Shown here piece after piece: positions 10,441 to 21,486 of a DNA stretch of 64,000 bases. This DNA comes from Lepidostoma basale. Its lineage: Eukaryota > Arthropoda > Insecta > Trichoptera > Lepidostomatidae. A program made the position numbers and the translations under genes. How positions within the stretch are numbered: position 1 is the stretch's first letter; the number at the start of each line of letters is the position of its first letter. The stretch spans positions 930,001 through 994,000 of the forward strand of contig JAHDVF020001468.1 in assembly GCA_022606425.2 (NCBI GenBank), read 5' to 3'. The notes under the pieces are model-generated. The model did no database searches and had not been told where the DNA came from. It saw nothing but the letters and a program-made list of their open reading frames with translations.

Positions 10441-11812
10441 ACATATACATATTATTAGGGAAACAGATTACAATAAAATATCCATGATTATGGCTATGTT
10501 TTAAGTATGAATTTCCTAATACAAAACTAAATTCACTATATGGTACACATTTTCGACGTAACTGGTCTTTCAGATTTACAGAACTTATTAAAAAGTGGAG
10601 CTTTCTTAACTTCCTTGCGATGATACAGCATTGTAAAATTATATTAGTGTAACACATTGGATATAGCCATTCTTTTTAAAGTAGGTATACTTCTAAAAAT
10701 ATTTTACTACACCAAATAATAGAAAAAATGTTGTTTAGAAAGACTTTCATATATTGAACTATTTTTTATCATTTTTATCCCAATAAAAATATTCTATTTG
10801 GATTGGAGCTTTTTGCATAATTCTTCAGCCTGGTGAGATGCTATGCCGATTGCTAGCAAACTCAATTTCAGGCGTCTACGTACAATACACTCGATATAAA
10901 ATTTTCTTGTGAGCTCTTTACGTGAACAATTTTCAATACAAACATTATTGATATTCTTTTAGATCCATCTTTTTAAAGTAAGTTTATCTTTTAAATTTTG
11001 GAGAGTTAATTATTGTATTTGTTTATTAAATAACAATAAAAAATATTATTCACATGAAGCACTCACTTTCTGGTTAGAATTTTTAAATAACTAAATATCA
11101 TAAATATTTTGTATATTGACCACGGGATTGTACAAGTAATTATACTTGAAGTTAACTAGTTTTGTTTTTACTCAAACTTGTTTAGGGCAATTTTTTAATA
11201 TAGTATAAAACGTAATTTAAACTTATTTTCGCTTTCAATAATTTCTGTAACTAATTATTATTACTTGACCATCCCTGGACAGTTGATGACAGCAATCAGC
11301 TCAGCCCTGGACTAGAGTATTCTAGCGAAAGCGAGTACAGCCTCCTTCTCATCAAACCCTCCCACGGGAAAACTACCCCTAATACTTTTTAATATACGTG
11401 GCATTAAAATACTTTTTTTTTATTCAACAGCCATGTTTGAAGTGAGCGAGTTCTTCATTTTAATAATTTACAAGCAATTATTTTTTAGGGATTTTTTTAA
11501 AAGGTTTTCTTTTAAAGGTTTTTTAATTATTTTTTTAAAACTTATTTATAAATTTTCTTAAACCGTATTTGCGGGATTTTTTTTATTATTTCGTACATTC
11601 TTGGTTTTACAAATCACGTACGTATAATTTATATTGCTATAACATACTTGTTTCATTGCTATTTGAACTAATGTTTACACATTTGATTTAACAAGTTGAA
11701 TTTAAATTTTCACTTTTTATAAATATTCTTAGTACGACATTTCAAATCAATCTGTAATTACAGTTTTCGTATTTAGATTGTATGTTTTTAATTATTTTTA
11801 TTTTAGCAATGA
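10441..11812. other. AT-rich putative intron DNA, no gene seen
   Basis: I found no exon, RNA gene or repeat with definable ends. Confidence 0.5.
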
Positions 11813-12035
11813 TAGTCGACCTTTGTGGCCACACCGAAGGTCCCGTGTTCGATTTCCGACAATGACAGCGTGATTGTTACACTGTCTTCGGTTTGGTGAA
11901 GAAATCAAGTGACAATAAAATGGCGATAGATTAGCTACCTATCGCATGTCACGAGAATAAATATGATAGCTTTTCCCTTTACATCGATTTGGCTCGCGCT
12001 GTTATGATGTAAATAGCGATTCAACAAAATAATTA
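11813..12035 (+). mobile_element. tRNA-derived SINE, CACATGTCACGAGAATC family
   Basis: Same family as 33622-33885. It keeps a degraded tRNA-like head (GACCTTTGTGG, then GTGTTCGATTTCC as B box), GTGATTGTTACACTGTC, AAATGGCGATAGATTAGCTA and a 3' end running into AAAATAATTATAAT. The A box is partly deleted. Confidence 0.8.
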
Positions 12036-12343
12036 TAATTTGTATTTTATTTTTATTTTAACAGTGCGCCGTTATATTTCGTAGAATTATTCTGTTTATA
12101 ATTATTTTCAAGAGCCTTTTATGAATCTATGCAACCATTCGACGTGAATTCGTCAAAGATATCCGATGAAAGAGAAAAGGAAAGATGAATGTGTTTATTT
12201 GAATATGTTATATGAAAGTTGAGATGCCTAAAATTTCGGTTCATGATATAATAATGGAACGACACCAATTCTCTCTGCTTTAACGTCCTTGGTTACATGT
12301 TGAAAGTCTATTGAGTATTGTAAAATATCATATAATTAATATG

Positions 12344-12495
12344 AATGAAAACGTCTGTCTTCTAGGGGTTTTATTATATTTTAGATGGAATGACATGTTT
12401 CTCCCTTCTAAGACATTTGATAATGCCTTAGAAGGGCGAAACATGTCATTCCATATAAAATATAATTAAACTCCTAGAAGACAGACGTTTTCATT
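12344..12495. mobile_element. Foldback repeat with head-to-head hammerhead-like halves
   Basis: Arms at 12344-12412 and 12426-12495 are about 70-bp near-perfect inverted copies. The right half, on the plus strand (12414-12452), reads ACAT, TTGATAA, T, a hairpin with GCC/GGC ends, then GAAACATGTC and ATTCC. The left arm carries the same GAAACATGTC on the minus strand. The outer edge includes TTAATATTAATTATTTAATA, shared with repeats at 39030 and 42760. Confidence 0.6.
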
Positions 12496-12877
12496 AATAT
12501 TAATTATTTAATATGGAGTTTTACATCATTGTTCAAGAAACAATAATTAAAATATCATTTTGAATATGTATTTTTAAATTAATAACGATGTTTTTTTTAT
12601 GCAAATATTATAATATACGTATCTTACACGTAATAAATTGAAACAAAAGTATATTTATAGCACATTTCTAGTTATTTCATTTCATGTTATCAACTCCCCT
12701 CTCGGTGGATTATTTTATTATCTCAAGCTCCTCAAGGATTACTTTATCAACTTGAAATGTGCCGGTATAACTTGTTCCCCATCCTTCTTTCCTTCCAAGT
12801 ATCCTCACCGGGTGTGGGTTTAGACAATGTTGTGTTAACATTCTTAAGTTAAATTGATTTTATCATATAATTCTACG

Positions 12878-13072
12878 AAGATACTGGAATGCGCGCGTGC
12901 AGAGGATGGATCCCTCCAGAATCCCACACGTTGTGGCGCATCAGATTCCTGCTGGCTACCATCCCTCCGGAAGACCGCCAAATAGATGGAGGAATAGCTG
13001 GGAATCGACCTCCCAAGAGGTCAAAAGAAGAGAACAAACCAAAGGTCAAAAAGAAGAAGAGGAAGATATAAT
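12878..13072 (+). mobile_element. Non-LTR retrotransposon C-terminal fragment
   Basis: The plus strand encodes 'ARVQRMDPSRIPHVVAHQIP' and 'GRPPNRWRNSWES', then a (GAA)-rich tail. This is the 3' end of a family also seen at 13895-14420, 18795-19065, 39990-40440 and 47222-47505. It is truncated and not a gene. Confidence 0.75.
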
Positions 13073-13894
13073 TCTTATATTATATTAAAATTAACATTGT
13101 TAACTATTTGACTAACGGATAATGAAGGCCCTTAAATAACAATGACATACAAAAAATCGGGTCTAAAAAGATCGCAATAAATTATTAAGATAAAACACAT
13201 ACTTCAACTCCAGATTTCTATTCAGTTCGCACAAATTCTTTATTCACAATTCACTATCATTTTCAGTTATACTCACTATTATTCATCTCCTATGGTTTTC
13301 TTTGAATCGTACTCTTGAATTTGATCTGTGTGACGGTTTTAGATAACTCTAATAATACAGTGAAGTCCACTAGAGCTTTATCGCAGCGTATTTCCAATCG
13401 TGTCTAGCGAACAATGGCATAAGAAGATAAAAGAACTTTAGAGAGAGGTCTGTGATATCACTGCCATTCGAGAAATTAAATGATTTCAAACGTTATACCA
13501 TATCATTGTCTCTGACATTCCAAATCCAAATCCTAACCTTACGTGACTTGATAAGTTTTCTTTCACATGGAAATGTGATACTAGTTCGGTTTTACTAATT
13601 CTAAGAATAAAAACGGCGATTGCTTAAACCTTTATATGAAATCAATATTACGTTTATGAAATTTGCAAAACTAAATTCCTACCCGCAATTTAGTGTACAA
13701 GAGAAACTGTGTTATTTAGGTTAAAACTGATTAGCTTAGTTCTATTTATGATTTCACCATTTCTTTGTTTAATATATTCCGTGAATTTCTAAATATTCGT
13801 TCGTAGAGATGGGTAAGTATTGAAATACCAGATTCAAGTAAACGAATCCTTTTTTCGAACCATAAGCCGGAAAAAAATCATTTATATTATCTTA
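13073..13894. other. AT-rich putative intron DNA, no gene seen
   Basis: No coding or RNA feature is recognised. Confidence 0.5.
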
Positions 13895-14420
13895 ACATTT
13901 TGTTAAATGACCATGTCGGCGAAATAATGGGACAAGTCAACAAAGTTTCGGCGGTGTTAGGTTACCTCATTGAAACCATATGGAAGAATAAATATTTGAG
14001 AACTGAAATATACAAAACATGTGTAAGGCCTATATTTACATACGGCATTGAGACCAGAGCGGATACCACAAGAAAGAAGGCTAAAATGTGGGTGGCAGAG
14101 ATGTGGACGCCGAGGACAATAGCAGGAAAGACTCTTCGAGATAGGGTGAGGGAACACGGCTATCCGCGAAATCTGCGAGGTAGAAGAAGTTGTCAGATGG
14201 GGCAGACAACGCAGAAGACACTGGAATGCGCACGTGCACAGGATGGATCCCTCCAGAATCCCACACGTTATGGAGCATCAGATTCCTATTGGCCACCGTC
14301 CCTCCGGAAGACCACCACAGAGATTTAGGGATAGCTAAGAGTCGACTTCCCAAGAGAGAACAGTCCTACAGGAACAGATCAAATGTCTAAAAGAAGGAGA
14401 AGAAGTAGATCTTAACACAA
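13895..14420 (+). mobile_element. Non-LTR RT C-terminal fragment, longest copy of its family
   Basis: An open frame from 13900 reads 'GQVNKVSAVLGYL', 'YKTCVRPIFTYGIETRADTT' and 'TIAGKTLRDRVRE'. It then shifts frame into 'RMDPSRIPH' and 'GHRPSGRPPQRFRDS', ending in GAAGGAGAAGAAG. The 'TCVRPIFTYGIE' block is the usual region after the thumb in endonuclease/RT retrotransposons. Frameshifts show it is dead. Confidence 0.8.
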
Positions 14421-15210
14421 GAACCAAACTGCTTATATATCAGTAACATTATTAACTCACTTAATACGCGTATCATGACTTCGAAACCAGTTATATCGTT
14501 GAATTTTATGCATACTTTAAATGAGAAAAAAATACTAAAATTGTGTAAAAATACACTTCAAACAGTTTACACAGAGTCTTCGAAATAGGGTCACCACCAA
14601 TCCAGTGAACGGGTATTGCTACTCTTCCCGCAGATAATGAGTTAACTGAATCCCCATTCAAATTTAATATTCATTACATACGTTTTCCCTCACGACTATC
14701 TGAAGTGTAACCAAAGTGTACTTCAGCTCCCTTTTTGCTTGAGGATTTGGGTTCCACACTTCTTGGGTTATTATAGTTCTTGCGGCTCTCCCACCCTAAT
14801 CGGTGTAAATTATTACCAAAAGCGATGGCGTATGAAGCCACGCGTTAAACTAATGACTAGTGAGTGTTAACCATAGACAGATTACAAATGACCATGTTTT
14901 TGTTTGCCTCCGCACATAGTTCGCGGCTATAATTAAAAGGTATAAGCGTTTTTATTCCATTTCTGACATTAATTGTGTTGTTTTAATCTATGTTGATAAC
15001 ATTAAAAAGCTTTTTTTTTTCAGAATGAAAATTCAAATTATTTCGTTTATTTATTTTAAATATATCTAAATCATTACAGATTTCCAATACACTAAATATA
15101 CAAGTTAGAGAAACACAATAATAAGTAATACATAATATAATAGATTAATAAAAACAGCGAGAAACATAAGATGCATGACAAATTAATAAAATAAATATAC
15201 CAAACAATTA
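14421..15210. other. AT-rich putative intron DNA, no gene seen
   Basis: No exon or element boundary is recognised; low coding potential throughout. Confidence 0.45.
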
Positions 15211-15214
15211 TAAT

Positions 15215-15410
15215 AAAGATAGTACTTCCCTCAGATGAGCCAAACTATCACAAAAAGTGTCGAACTCCGAGGTGATACGATTAAGAAAAGATATTGATCT
15301 ACCTACCGGCATAACCATTGGCAGGTTGGTTTTGAATTGTGGGAGATAAAACAATATATGGCCCCTTTGTCGAAGATAATTATCAGGGACGAACAGAGAC
15401 CTACATCACT
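15215..15410 (-). mobile_element. Non-LTR ORF2 C-terminus, 'LNR...FDTFCDS' type
   Basis: The minus strand encodes a short block with 'RSISFLNRITSEFDTFCDS'. It matches 24660-24870, which encodes 'RAISLLNRVASEVDIFRDS'. Such a leucine/asparagine block followed by 'DIF.DS' resembles the extreme C-terminus of jockey-type ORF2 proteins. The clade is an inference. Confidence 0.55.
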
Positions 15411-15445
15411 CAGGATTTCTGAGTTGTGTATACAATTATAAAAAC

Positions 15446-15640
15446 GTGAACCAACTAACTAAAGACAGAAACAATGGACAGTCACACTGTTCTATCCAGA
15501 CATACTTCTCTCGATTCCTCAACATTCATAACACTTTCATTCTCCCTAAATTCACTTATTACATTTGCTTTGAAACTCTATCATATACAGATTTAGCAAC
15601 CAAGTCTATATATACTCAAACATGTAACTTGCCTTTATGA
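15446..15640 (-). mobile_element. Fragment of the (TTAG)n-tailed non-LTR family
   Basis: Plus-strand AACTAACTAAAGACAGAAAC and ATGGACAGTCACACTGTTCT are the inverted 3' tail of the family at 2275-2812. Further similarity extends to about 15640, with internal deletions. Confidence 0.6.
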
Positions 15641-16035
15641 CTAATATAAAAATTCGTGTGATTGATGTATTTGTCTGCATATTATTTATAAATGTAGCCT
15701 GAAACACTAATGGATTCTATGACGACGCATTTTTCAAACATCATTTTTACCGTATAATAATTTCATTATAATCAGATATAATCATACGGATATACATATT
15801 TTGATATCGTTTTCATAAAAATATGTTTCTATTAGAAATCTACTCGTAAATTTATGTATCTATTGTAATTATTTTATATAGTTAAATATTCAATGATTCC
15901 CTTATTAATTAAAGATTATTTGAGAAACAAATATGTACAATTAATTTCAAATTTATTCGATTTCCATACATAAATTTATTGTTTAGTAATACTTCTTGAA
16001 ATAATGGAATGAATATCATGTTTTATTTATTTATT

Positions 16036-16620
16036 AATATATTCTTCTTCTTGTCCTGTCACACCACCGTGGTGCGTAGGGCCTCAAGGAACCTTCTCCA
16101 CCCGACTCTATCGCATGCCTGATGCCTTACATCATTTTTTAATTGAAATTTTAATTGTATCTCAATAGAGACGAAGACGTAAACTGGAAACTGAACATGG
16201 ATGATCAAGGTGTTTACAGGACTTATGACCTGTCATTGGTTGGGTTAAGCGCACGCTTTATGTAATTACAACATTCCCCATTCCACCTTTGTTATTTGTG
16301 ATCATGCATGACAAATTTTTGGAAGATGTATATATACTTCAAAATCCATACTTATCTTCACGTGGCAGTTTCGGTCAGCCATCTATGTAGATTTGGTTGC
16401 ACTAGTGGCCTTACATCATCCCAAATGAGGCCTGCTGCTTTAACCTCGTCCTGCAGGGCTCTTCTCCAGGTGGCTCTAGGTCTGCCTCGCTTCTTCTTTC
16501 CCCCTTATGGGAGCAGTCTAGTGTGCCCTGAGCGATGCGGGCTGGGTTCCTTCTCAGAGTGTGACCGATCCACAGCCATTTGCGTCTAGCGACTTGTTCT
16601 CTTATTGGCTTTTCGCCTCT
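16036..16620 (-). mobile_element. Non-LTR fragment interrupted by a SINE-like insertion
   Basis: The outer parts, 16036-16135 (TTCTTCTTCTTGTCCTGTCA edge) and 16408-16620 (CTCGTCCTGCAGGGCTCTTC), look like the minus-strand 3' end of a non-LTR element with a (GAA)n tail. The copy is split by the insertion at 16136-16407. No intact frame remains. Confidence 0.55.
16136..16407 (-). mobile_element. SINE-like retroposon with 12-bp target duplication
   Basis: This copy of the family at 5140-5395 is in reverse orientation. It is flanked by a perfect 12-bp direct repeat GCCTTACATCAT (16124-16135 and 16408-16419). A T-run follows the left duplication, so the A-rich tail points left. These are the marks of target-primed retroposition and define this family's ends. 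Confidence 0.85.
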
Positions 16621-16721
16621 CGTGGTCTAGAAAACGGCATTTGACACTGTTTGTGGCCAATAGATCTTGAATATTGAACGAAGGATTTTTATTCATATAT
16701 TATATGTTATTAACTAACTAA

Positions 16722-16895
16722 CTAACCATCACGCCGTCTCCCCGAAAGGGTAGGCAGAAAGAATGGACTGTCACACTTTTACTGATGCGGCACTCCATCC
16801 TTCTCTTTTCGCTCCGCGGGAGACGCGGTGTGATGGGTTGCGAACCTCATCGCCACCAATAGGCATCTCCCGCGCACACTTCGATCGTCCGACAC
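16722..16895 (-). mobile_element. 3' end of (TTAG)n-tailed non-LTR family
   Basis: Starts with CTAA repeats, then CCATCACGCCGTCTCCCC. It matches 27500-27680 in reverse orientation across the whole segment, including the GC-rich block GAGACGCGGTGTGATGGG. Confidence 0.75.
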
Positions 16896-17013
16896 CCACA
16901 AAATAAATCTGAAACAAATAATATAAAATACAATGATATAAAATAAAATAACAAAATAAAAATAATTTAACACAAAATGTTATTTTTATATGGTGCACAT
17001 ATTGTCTATTTAA

Positions 17014-17440
17014 ATGCTCTGGCAGCGTCTCCCGCACCGGGGGCGGCGGCCGCCACCGCACTCGTACCAGTCGTACATGGAGCCACAACAGCAGCAGCCG
17101 GAGAAACCACCTGTGAAGCAGACTATGAAGCAGCCGGTGAGGGAGGGGCTGCGCTTCCACCGCCACTCGATCTCTTTCCGGCTCCCTTCTTCCTCTTCTT
17201 GACAGAGGAGGAAGACGACGACTTGTGGGGCGCTGGTGCAAAAGACACTCCATTCGAGGGTGAAGGACCACCTGCACCAGCACCACCAGCATCATCAGCA
17301 TCATCACTTGGGGCGGTGTCCACAGCCGCGGTCGTAGTCGCAGCGGTCGTGGCTGCAACCACGTCACTCCTCCCCGCAACCCCTCCCCTTCTCATCTTGG
17401 GAAAAAAAAAAAGAAGAAGAAGAGGACGACAGGCGGGTTG
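17014..17440. other. GC-rich island of unknown origin
   Basis: This block of about 430 bp is far richer in G+C than its surroundings. It is open in several frames on both strands, which is expected of GC-rich low-complexity DNA. A minus-strand frame (17455-17123) encodes an Ala/Ser/Pro-rich stretch with a basic patch, 'SVKKRKKGAGKR'. It lies between a retrotransposon tail (16722-16895) and a CTAA array (17457-17482). It could be part of a retrotransposon ORF1 or captured host sequence; I cannot assign it. Confidence 0.4.
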
Positions 17441-17456
17441 ACACCGATGTATCACA

Positions 17457-17482
17457 AACTAACTAACTAACTAACTAACTAA
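17457..17482. repeat. (CTAA)n array
   Basis: Six perfect CTAA/AACT units. It is identical to the tail motif of the (TTAG)n-tailed retrotransposons in minus orientation, so it probably marks another insertion end. Confidence 0.8.
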
Positions 17483-18300
17483 TAATTTCGGTAAGAACTT
17501 TCGGTAAGAACGTTCGCGAGAAATTTTTTAAACAGTTCCAAATTTCATTGTTTTAGTTTGACACTGTTATTATATTTCTATATATTCTATATATGTTATT
17601 ATATTTCTGTATATTGTGTAAATGTGTTATTCATTATTGTTAACTTAAAACTCTTATACGAATATATTAATTATATGAATAATATTATAAGTATATATCA
17701 AACAATCTTTAAGCTCATCAATCTGGATCGGGACGCAAGCGTTTTCTACACTAGACCATCACCAAATTTATAATATTAAATGAAATATTTATGATACTTT
17801 TGCCCACAAACAGTATTTTCAATGTCAAGATTTCTACGTATTCGTTTTTTTTAAATATTTATTTAGAATCTTTTTGCTGTCAATATTTTTCTTGGTGTTA
17901 TATAAATAGTATTCCTTCATATGTCATTTACAAAATGTCATCCTCCAACGCGTAACAGGTCAATTTTCACTCTCGTATTGATCGCATACAATCGGGCATT
18001 CGCGACACGTCTACCCGTCGCATACAGAAGCCCTCTCCCGGGACCCGGACGGCCTCCTAAATCTGTACGCCGTTTTCAAATCGTCATTCCGGTTTATATG
18101 GTACACGTATTATTATGTTCTCCAGTACACGAGGGAGTGGCCCCTTCCCTCGAACATACCAAGCGGGACCCAAAAGTATAACTTATATAATGACACAAAT
18201 GTTTTTATTTACGGTTTTTCTTAAGCTAACGTAATTAACTAATATTTTAACACAGATTTTTTTTCACTCTCACGCGTTAGGATTGCAGTCGTATTTATAA
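17483..18300. other. Putative intron DNA with unassigned GC-richer block
   Basis: Mostly AT-rich. A GC-richer, repeat-free block lies at 17940-18170 (for example CTCCCGGGACCCGGACGGCC near 18035). It has no convincing exon structure. Confidence 0.4.
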
Positions 18301-18309
18301 TATGTATTT

Positions 18310-18530
18310 TTCTATCATCATCAACCAGTAGTCGTTCAATGCTCCTATGTATATATGCCTTCCTTCCTGACTTCCACAACACTATCCCTCGTCATCTCCT
18401 GCCACTCATCAGACCATCTTGCTTGTGGTCTGCCCACGTTTCTATGGTCCAAGGTGCGTCTGGTCCACTCATCATCCGTTGTCCTCACGTAGAGCCGGGT
18501 CAATTCCACTTTAACGAAGCTATTTTGCAC
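18310..18530 (-). mobile_element. Non-LTR C-terminal fragment, 'RRTLDHR' type
   Basis: The minus strand encodes 'KVELTRLYVRTTDDEWTRRT' and 'NVGRPQARWSDEW'. It resembles the 'WAGHI..R.DG.W' end of the family at 28205-28520 and 36655-37115. It is short and truncated. Confidence 0.6.
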
Positions 18531-18794
18531 ATTTATCAATGAACTATTTATTTCAATCATATTTTTTCTTATGGCAATAGATAATGCTGTACGAGTAAGC
18601 AACAAAAATATTATGATAACTTAAAGATTCAGACTACGTAGGTTAGCGATTAGTCTCTCTATTTTTCTTTTCGTTTATTTTGTTTTAACAAGTGTTTTGA
18701 AAATATCTTCATCAACACGATCCCCTCTGTTATTTAGTATTGCAAAAAGCATTAATTCAAAAAAATACTTATAATGTATGACTCCAAATGATAT

Positions 18795-19070
18795 ATACCT
18801 TTCTTCTTCATCTTCTTCTTCTCCTTATAGACCTTTGGTCTGTTCCTGAAATCAGGCTGGCCTCTCTTGGGAGGTTGACTCCAAACTATCTCTCCATCTC
18901 TTCGGCGGTCTTCCGGGGGGACGGCAGCCGGCAGGAATCTGATGCGCCACAGCGTGTGGGATTCTGGTGGGATCCATCCTCTGCACGTGCGCATTCCAAT
19001 ATCTTCTGCGTTGTCTGCCCCATCTCACGACATCCTCCACCTTGCAGATCTCGCGGATAGCCGTATACCT
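18795..19070 (-). mobile_element. Non-LTR C-terminal fragment, 'RMDPTRIPH' family
   Basis: The minus strand encodes 'VVRWGRQRRRYWNAHVQRMD', 'PTRIPHAVAHQIPAG' and 'GRPPKRWRDSLESTSQ'. The TTCTTCTTC edge at the left is the (GAA)n 3' tail. Confidence 0.8.
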
Positions 19071-19640
19071 ATAGATATATACCCAAAGTAACAAATATTT
19101 TAACAAAAGCTTGTCTATTGTAGATATGTAATATTTACTGAAATACGCAGAACCTGAAATAATATCACATATATGATAAAATACAATTTAATATATCGAA
19201 TACTGTAATCTTTCACCATATCTATTTTGAGCCACCAAACTGAGGCAAGATAATGTATTATCCATTATTCTTTTGTTATCCTGTATCCTCGCCTTGGCTT
19301 TCTGATATATGCTATGAAAACAAAAAGCCATTCTTAATATTCCACTAGCGCACATCCTGCAACCTAATACGTATAATTTCATCACGTTACGGCTTCGTTT
19401 GTTAATTATTCATTTAGTTAACGCTTAATTCATTTGGAACTGTTTACTCCCAAAATGATTTATTGTTTACGTAAATATACTGTCAGTGTTTACATGAATA
19501 ATTTCATTCATACGGTAACACATAAACACGTGCAATATTTTACTGAATTAGATATGTGGTACGTATTTTAATACATAATTAATATATTTACACGAGGATT
19601 GTATTATTTAACATTCATGCTTTATATATATCTTATCGCC
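19071..19640. other. AT-rich putative intron DNA, no gene seen
   Basis: No feature is recognised. Confidence 0.5.
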
Positions 19641-19686
19641 CACTATACGTTTCGTTGAACTATACAACGGCAAACTACCACATTAA

Positions 19687-20420
19687 GGGGTTAGGGGCAG
19701 TCAGATTTATGAAAAAAAACAAATATTTTAAATAAATAAAATTTGTTAGTTATTTAATATATTTACTAAAACCAACAATATAAAATGATTATATTATGTC
19801 TTAACTTGATTTGACCCAAATTGGAAAAAAAATTATAAATTATATATGAAGTTATCGCCATATTTGTTGGACCCTGTTCCATAATGCGGTGACCATTATA
19901 TATTCTTACAGGTTCTTCTTAAATCATTCAAATAACAAAAATATGTATATTTTAATAGTTAATCTAGTGCCCAATGCTTTTTGCTTTTAAAAAAAAAATG
20001 TTTTTTATAAACAATTAACTGTTGCATTTTTCCTTGAAAATACGTAAGTAAATTATCAAAGGCAGACATTTTGTTAATTTAAAAAAAAAGTGCTTCAATC
20101 AGGCACTAGATTAACTATTCAAATAATATATATTTTTATTTAAATGATTTTAGATGAATCTGTAAGAAGTTATAAAGGTCACCGCAGAGCACCACTTATG
20201 GAACAGGGTCCAACAAATATGGCGATAACTTCATATATATTTTTTTTTTCAAATTTGGGTCCAATCAAGTTAAAATGTAATATAATATCTTCTATGTTCG
20301 CCATACTTTGTGTAGTAAATGTTAATATTAATAATTTAATATTGTTGGTTTTAGAAAATAAATTAAATTACTGATAAAAAAAATACTTGTTTTTTCATAC
20401 CTTTGACTGCCCCTAACCCC
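19687..20420. mobile_element. TTAA-flanked foldback transposon with long inverted repeats
   Basis: A 734-bp element starts GGGGTTAGGGGCAGTCA and ends TGACTGCCCCTAACCCC. TTAA lies on both sides (19683-19686, 20421-20424). Beyond the perfect termini, long arms mirror each other: CCATATTTGTTGGACCCTGT near 19859 pairs with ACAGGGTCCAACAAATATGG near 20203. It interrupts the dispersed repeat seen intact at 9275 and 44185. Joining the flanks across one TTAA restores that repeat at the same length. A TTAA duplication suggests piggyBac-type mobilisation, but the termini are not the usual CCC type. No transposase. Confidence 0.85.
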
Positions 20421-20944
20421 TTAAAAAGGTTCAAGTGGTATCCTAAGAACCAGCAAAGATATTAATAGGTTTTGCTGTGAACCAATCCCTAGGATTGAAA
20501 CTTAAAAGGGAAAAACATTTCGTAACTAATATCAAAGCGGAGGTAGAGAGAGATTTCGTTTTACTCTCAGCCTAATGTTTATCTCAAAGGCATTTCATTA
20601 AGTTTCATGTAGAATTGTTAGCCTACAGATAAAAAAGAAAACTTTCTTTCGCTCAGGCTCACAAAAAATTGGAATTCCTGAAATGTTCTCTTCCTACATC
20701 CTCATTAAAATATTTTTCTTCGTGTTCCTAAATTCTCATGTAGTACCTATGTATATATTATAGTAAAGAATACTTTTTTCTGATATGTGGAAGTAATTAT
20801 AGTAATCGTAATTTATCTAATCGAATAGCTTCGTCAGGTTCCATCCAAGGAATTGATTTTCAGAAAATTGTAATAGTTTCCCGTTGGTTTCCACATTTGT
20901 GCACAGCAGATTATTTGAACATAATTACTCCATACATTTTTCTA

Positions 20945-21062
20945 GCTACCTATTGATTCTCATGACATTTGATAGGTAGCTAATCTATCTCCGTTTTATT
21001 ATCGCGTAAATTGTACACATGGCCAAAGACAGTGTGATAATCACACTGCCAACGAAACGAAT
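20945..21062 (-). mobile_element. Truncated tRNA-derived SINE
   Basis: Reverse copy of the CACATGTCACGAGAATC family: TTGATTCTCATGACATTTGA, TAGGTAGCTAATCTATC, then CAGTGTGATAATCACACTGC. The tRNA-like head is missing. Confidence 0.75.
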
Positions 21063-21161
21063 GCTAGTCATAAAATCTCTATTTAATCTGACCAAGTGAT
21101 ATAACGAGCAGTCGAGCGAAGGAATTGACGGGAAACCTTATTTTATTACCGTTTCTATTAA

Positions 21162-21482
21162 AGGCCGCGCCACACTTTTTGAAACAAGCTCTCCACAGAG
21201 GTGACCTTGGTGGAGAGCTGTGGAGCCCACGGTTGGTGTAGCGTCCTATCCTGTTGTAAACAAGCTCTCCACAGGGGTCACCTTTGTGGAGCCGACGGTT
21301 GGTGTGGCATCCACAGTAGATACCATTTTCGTTCAATACGTCCGCACTCCACCGATGCGATGCCGCTATGCAACTGACCTTGACTGGTGGAATGTGGAGC
21401 GCCCACATTGTGGAATGCGTGTTTACAACGGCGGGATCCACACGCTACTACGAGAGCTTGTTTAAAACAGTGTGGCACGGCT
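21162..21482. mobile_element. TTAA-flanked MITE with internal subrepeats
   Basis: A 321-bp GC-rich element. Ends AGGCCGCGCCACACTTTTTG and (reverse-complemented) AGCCGTGCCACACTGTTTTA form about 30-bp imperfect inverted repeats extending to AAACAAGCTCT. TTAA flanks it at 21158-21161 and 21483-21486. Inside, a block from AACAAGCTCTCCACAG to ACGGTTGGTGTRGC occurs twice in tandem (from about 21183 and 21258). It is non-autonomous. Confidence 0.75.
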
Positions 21483-21486
21483 TTAA

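Noticed and set aside
16771..17455. Long open frames of 110-202 codons on both strands
   Set aside because: Several frames are open at once because the DNA is GC-rich and low in stops; no domain or splice structure supports a gene.
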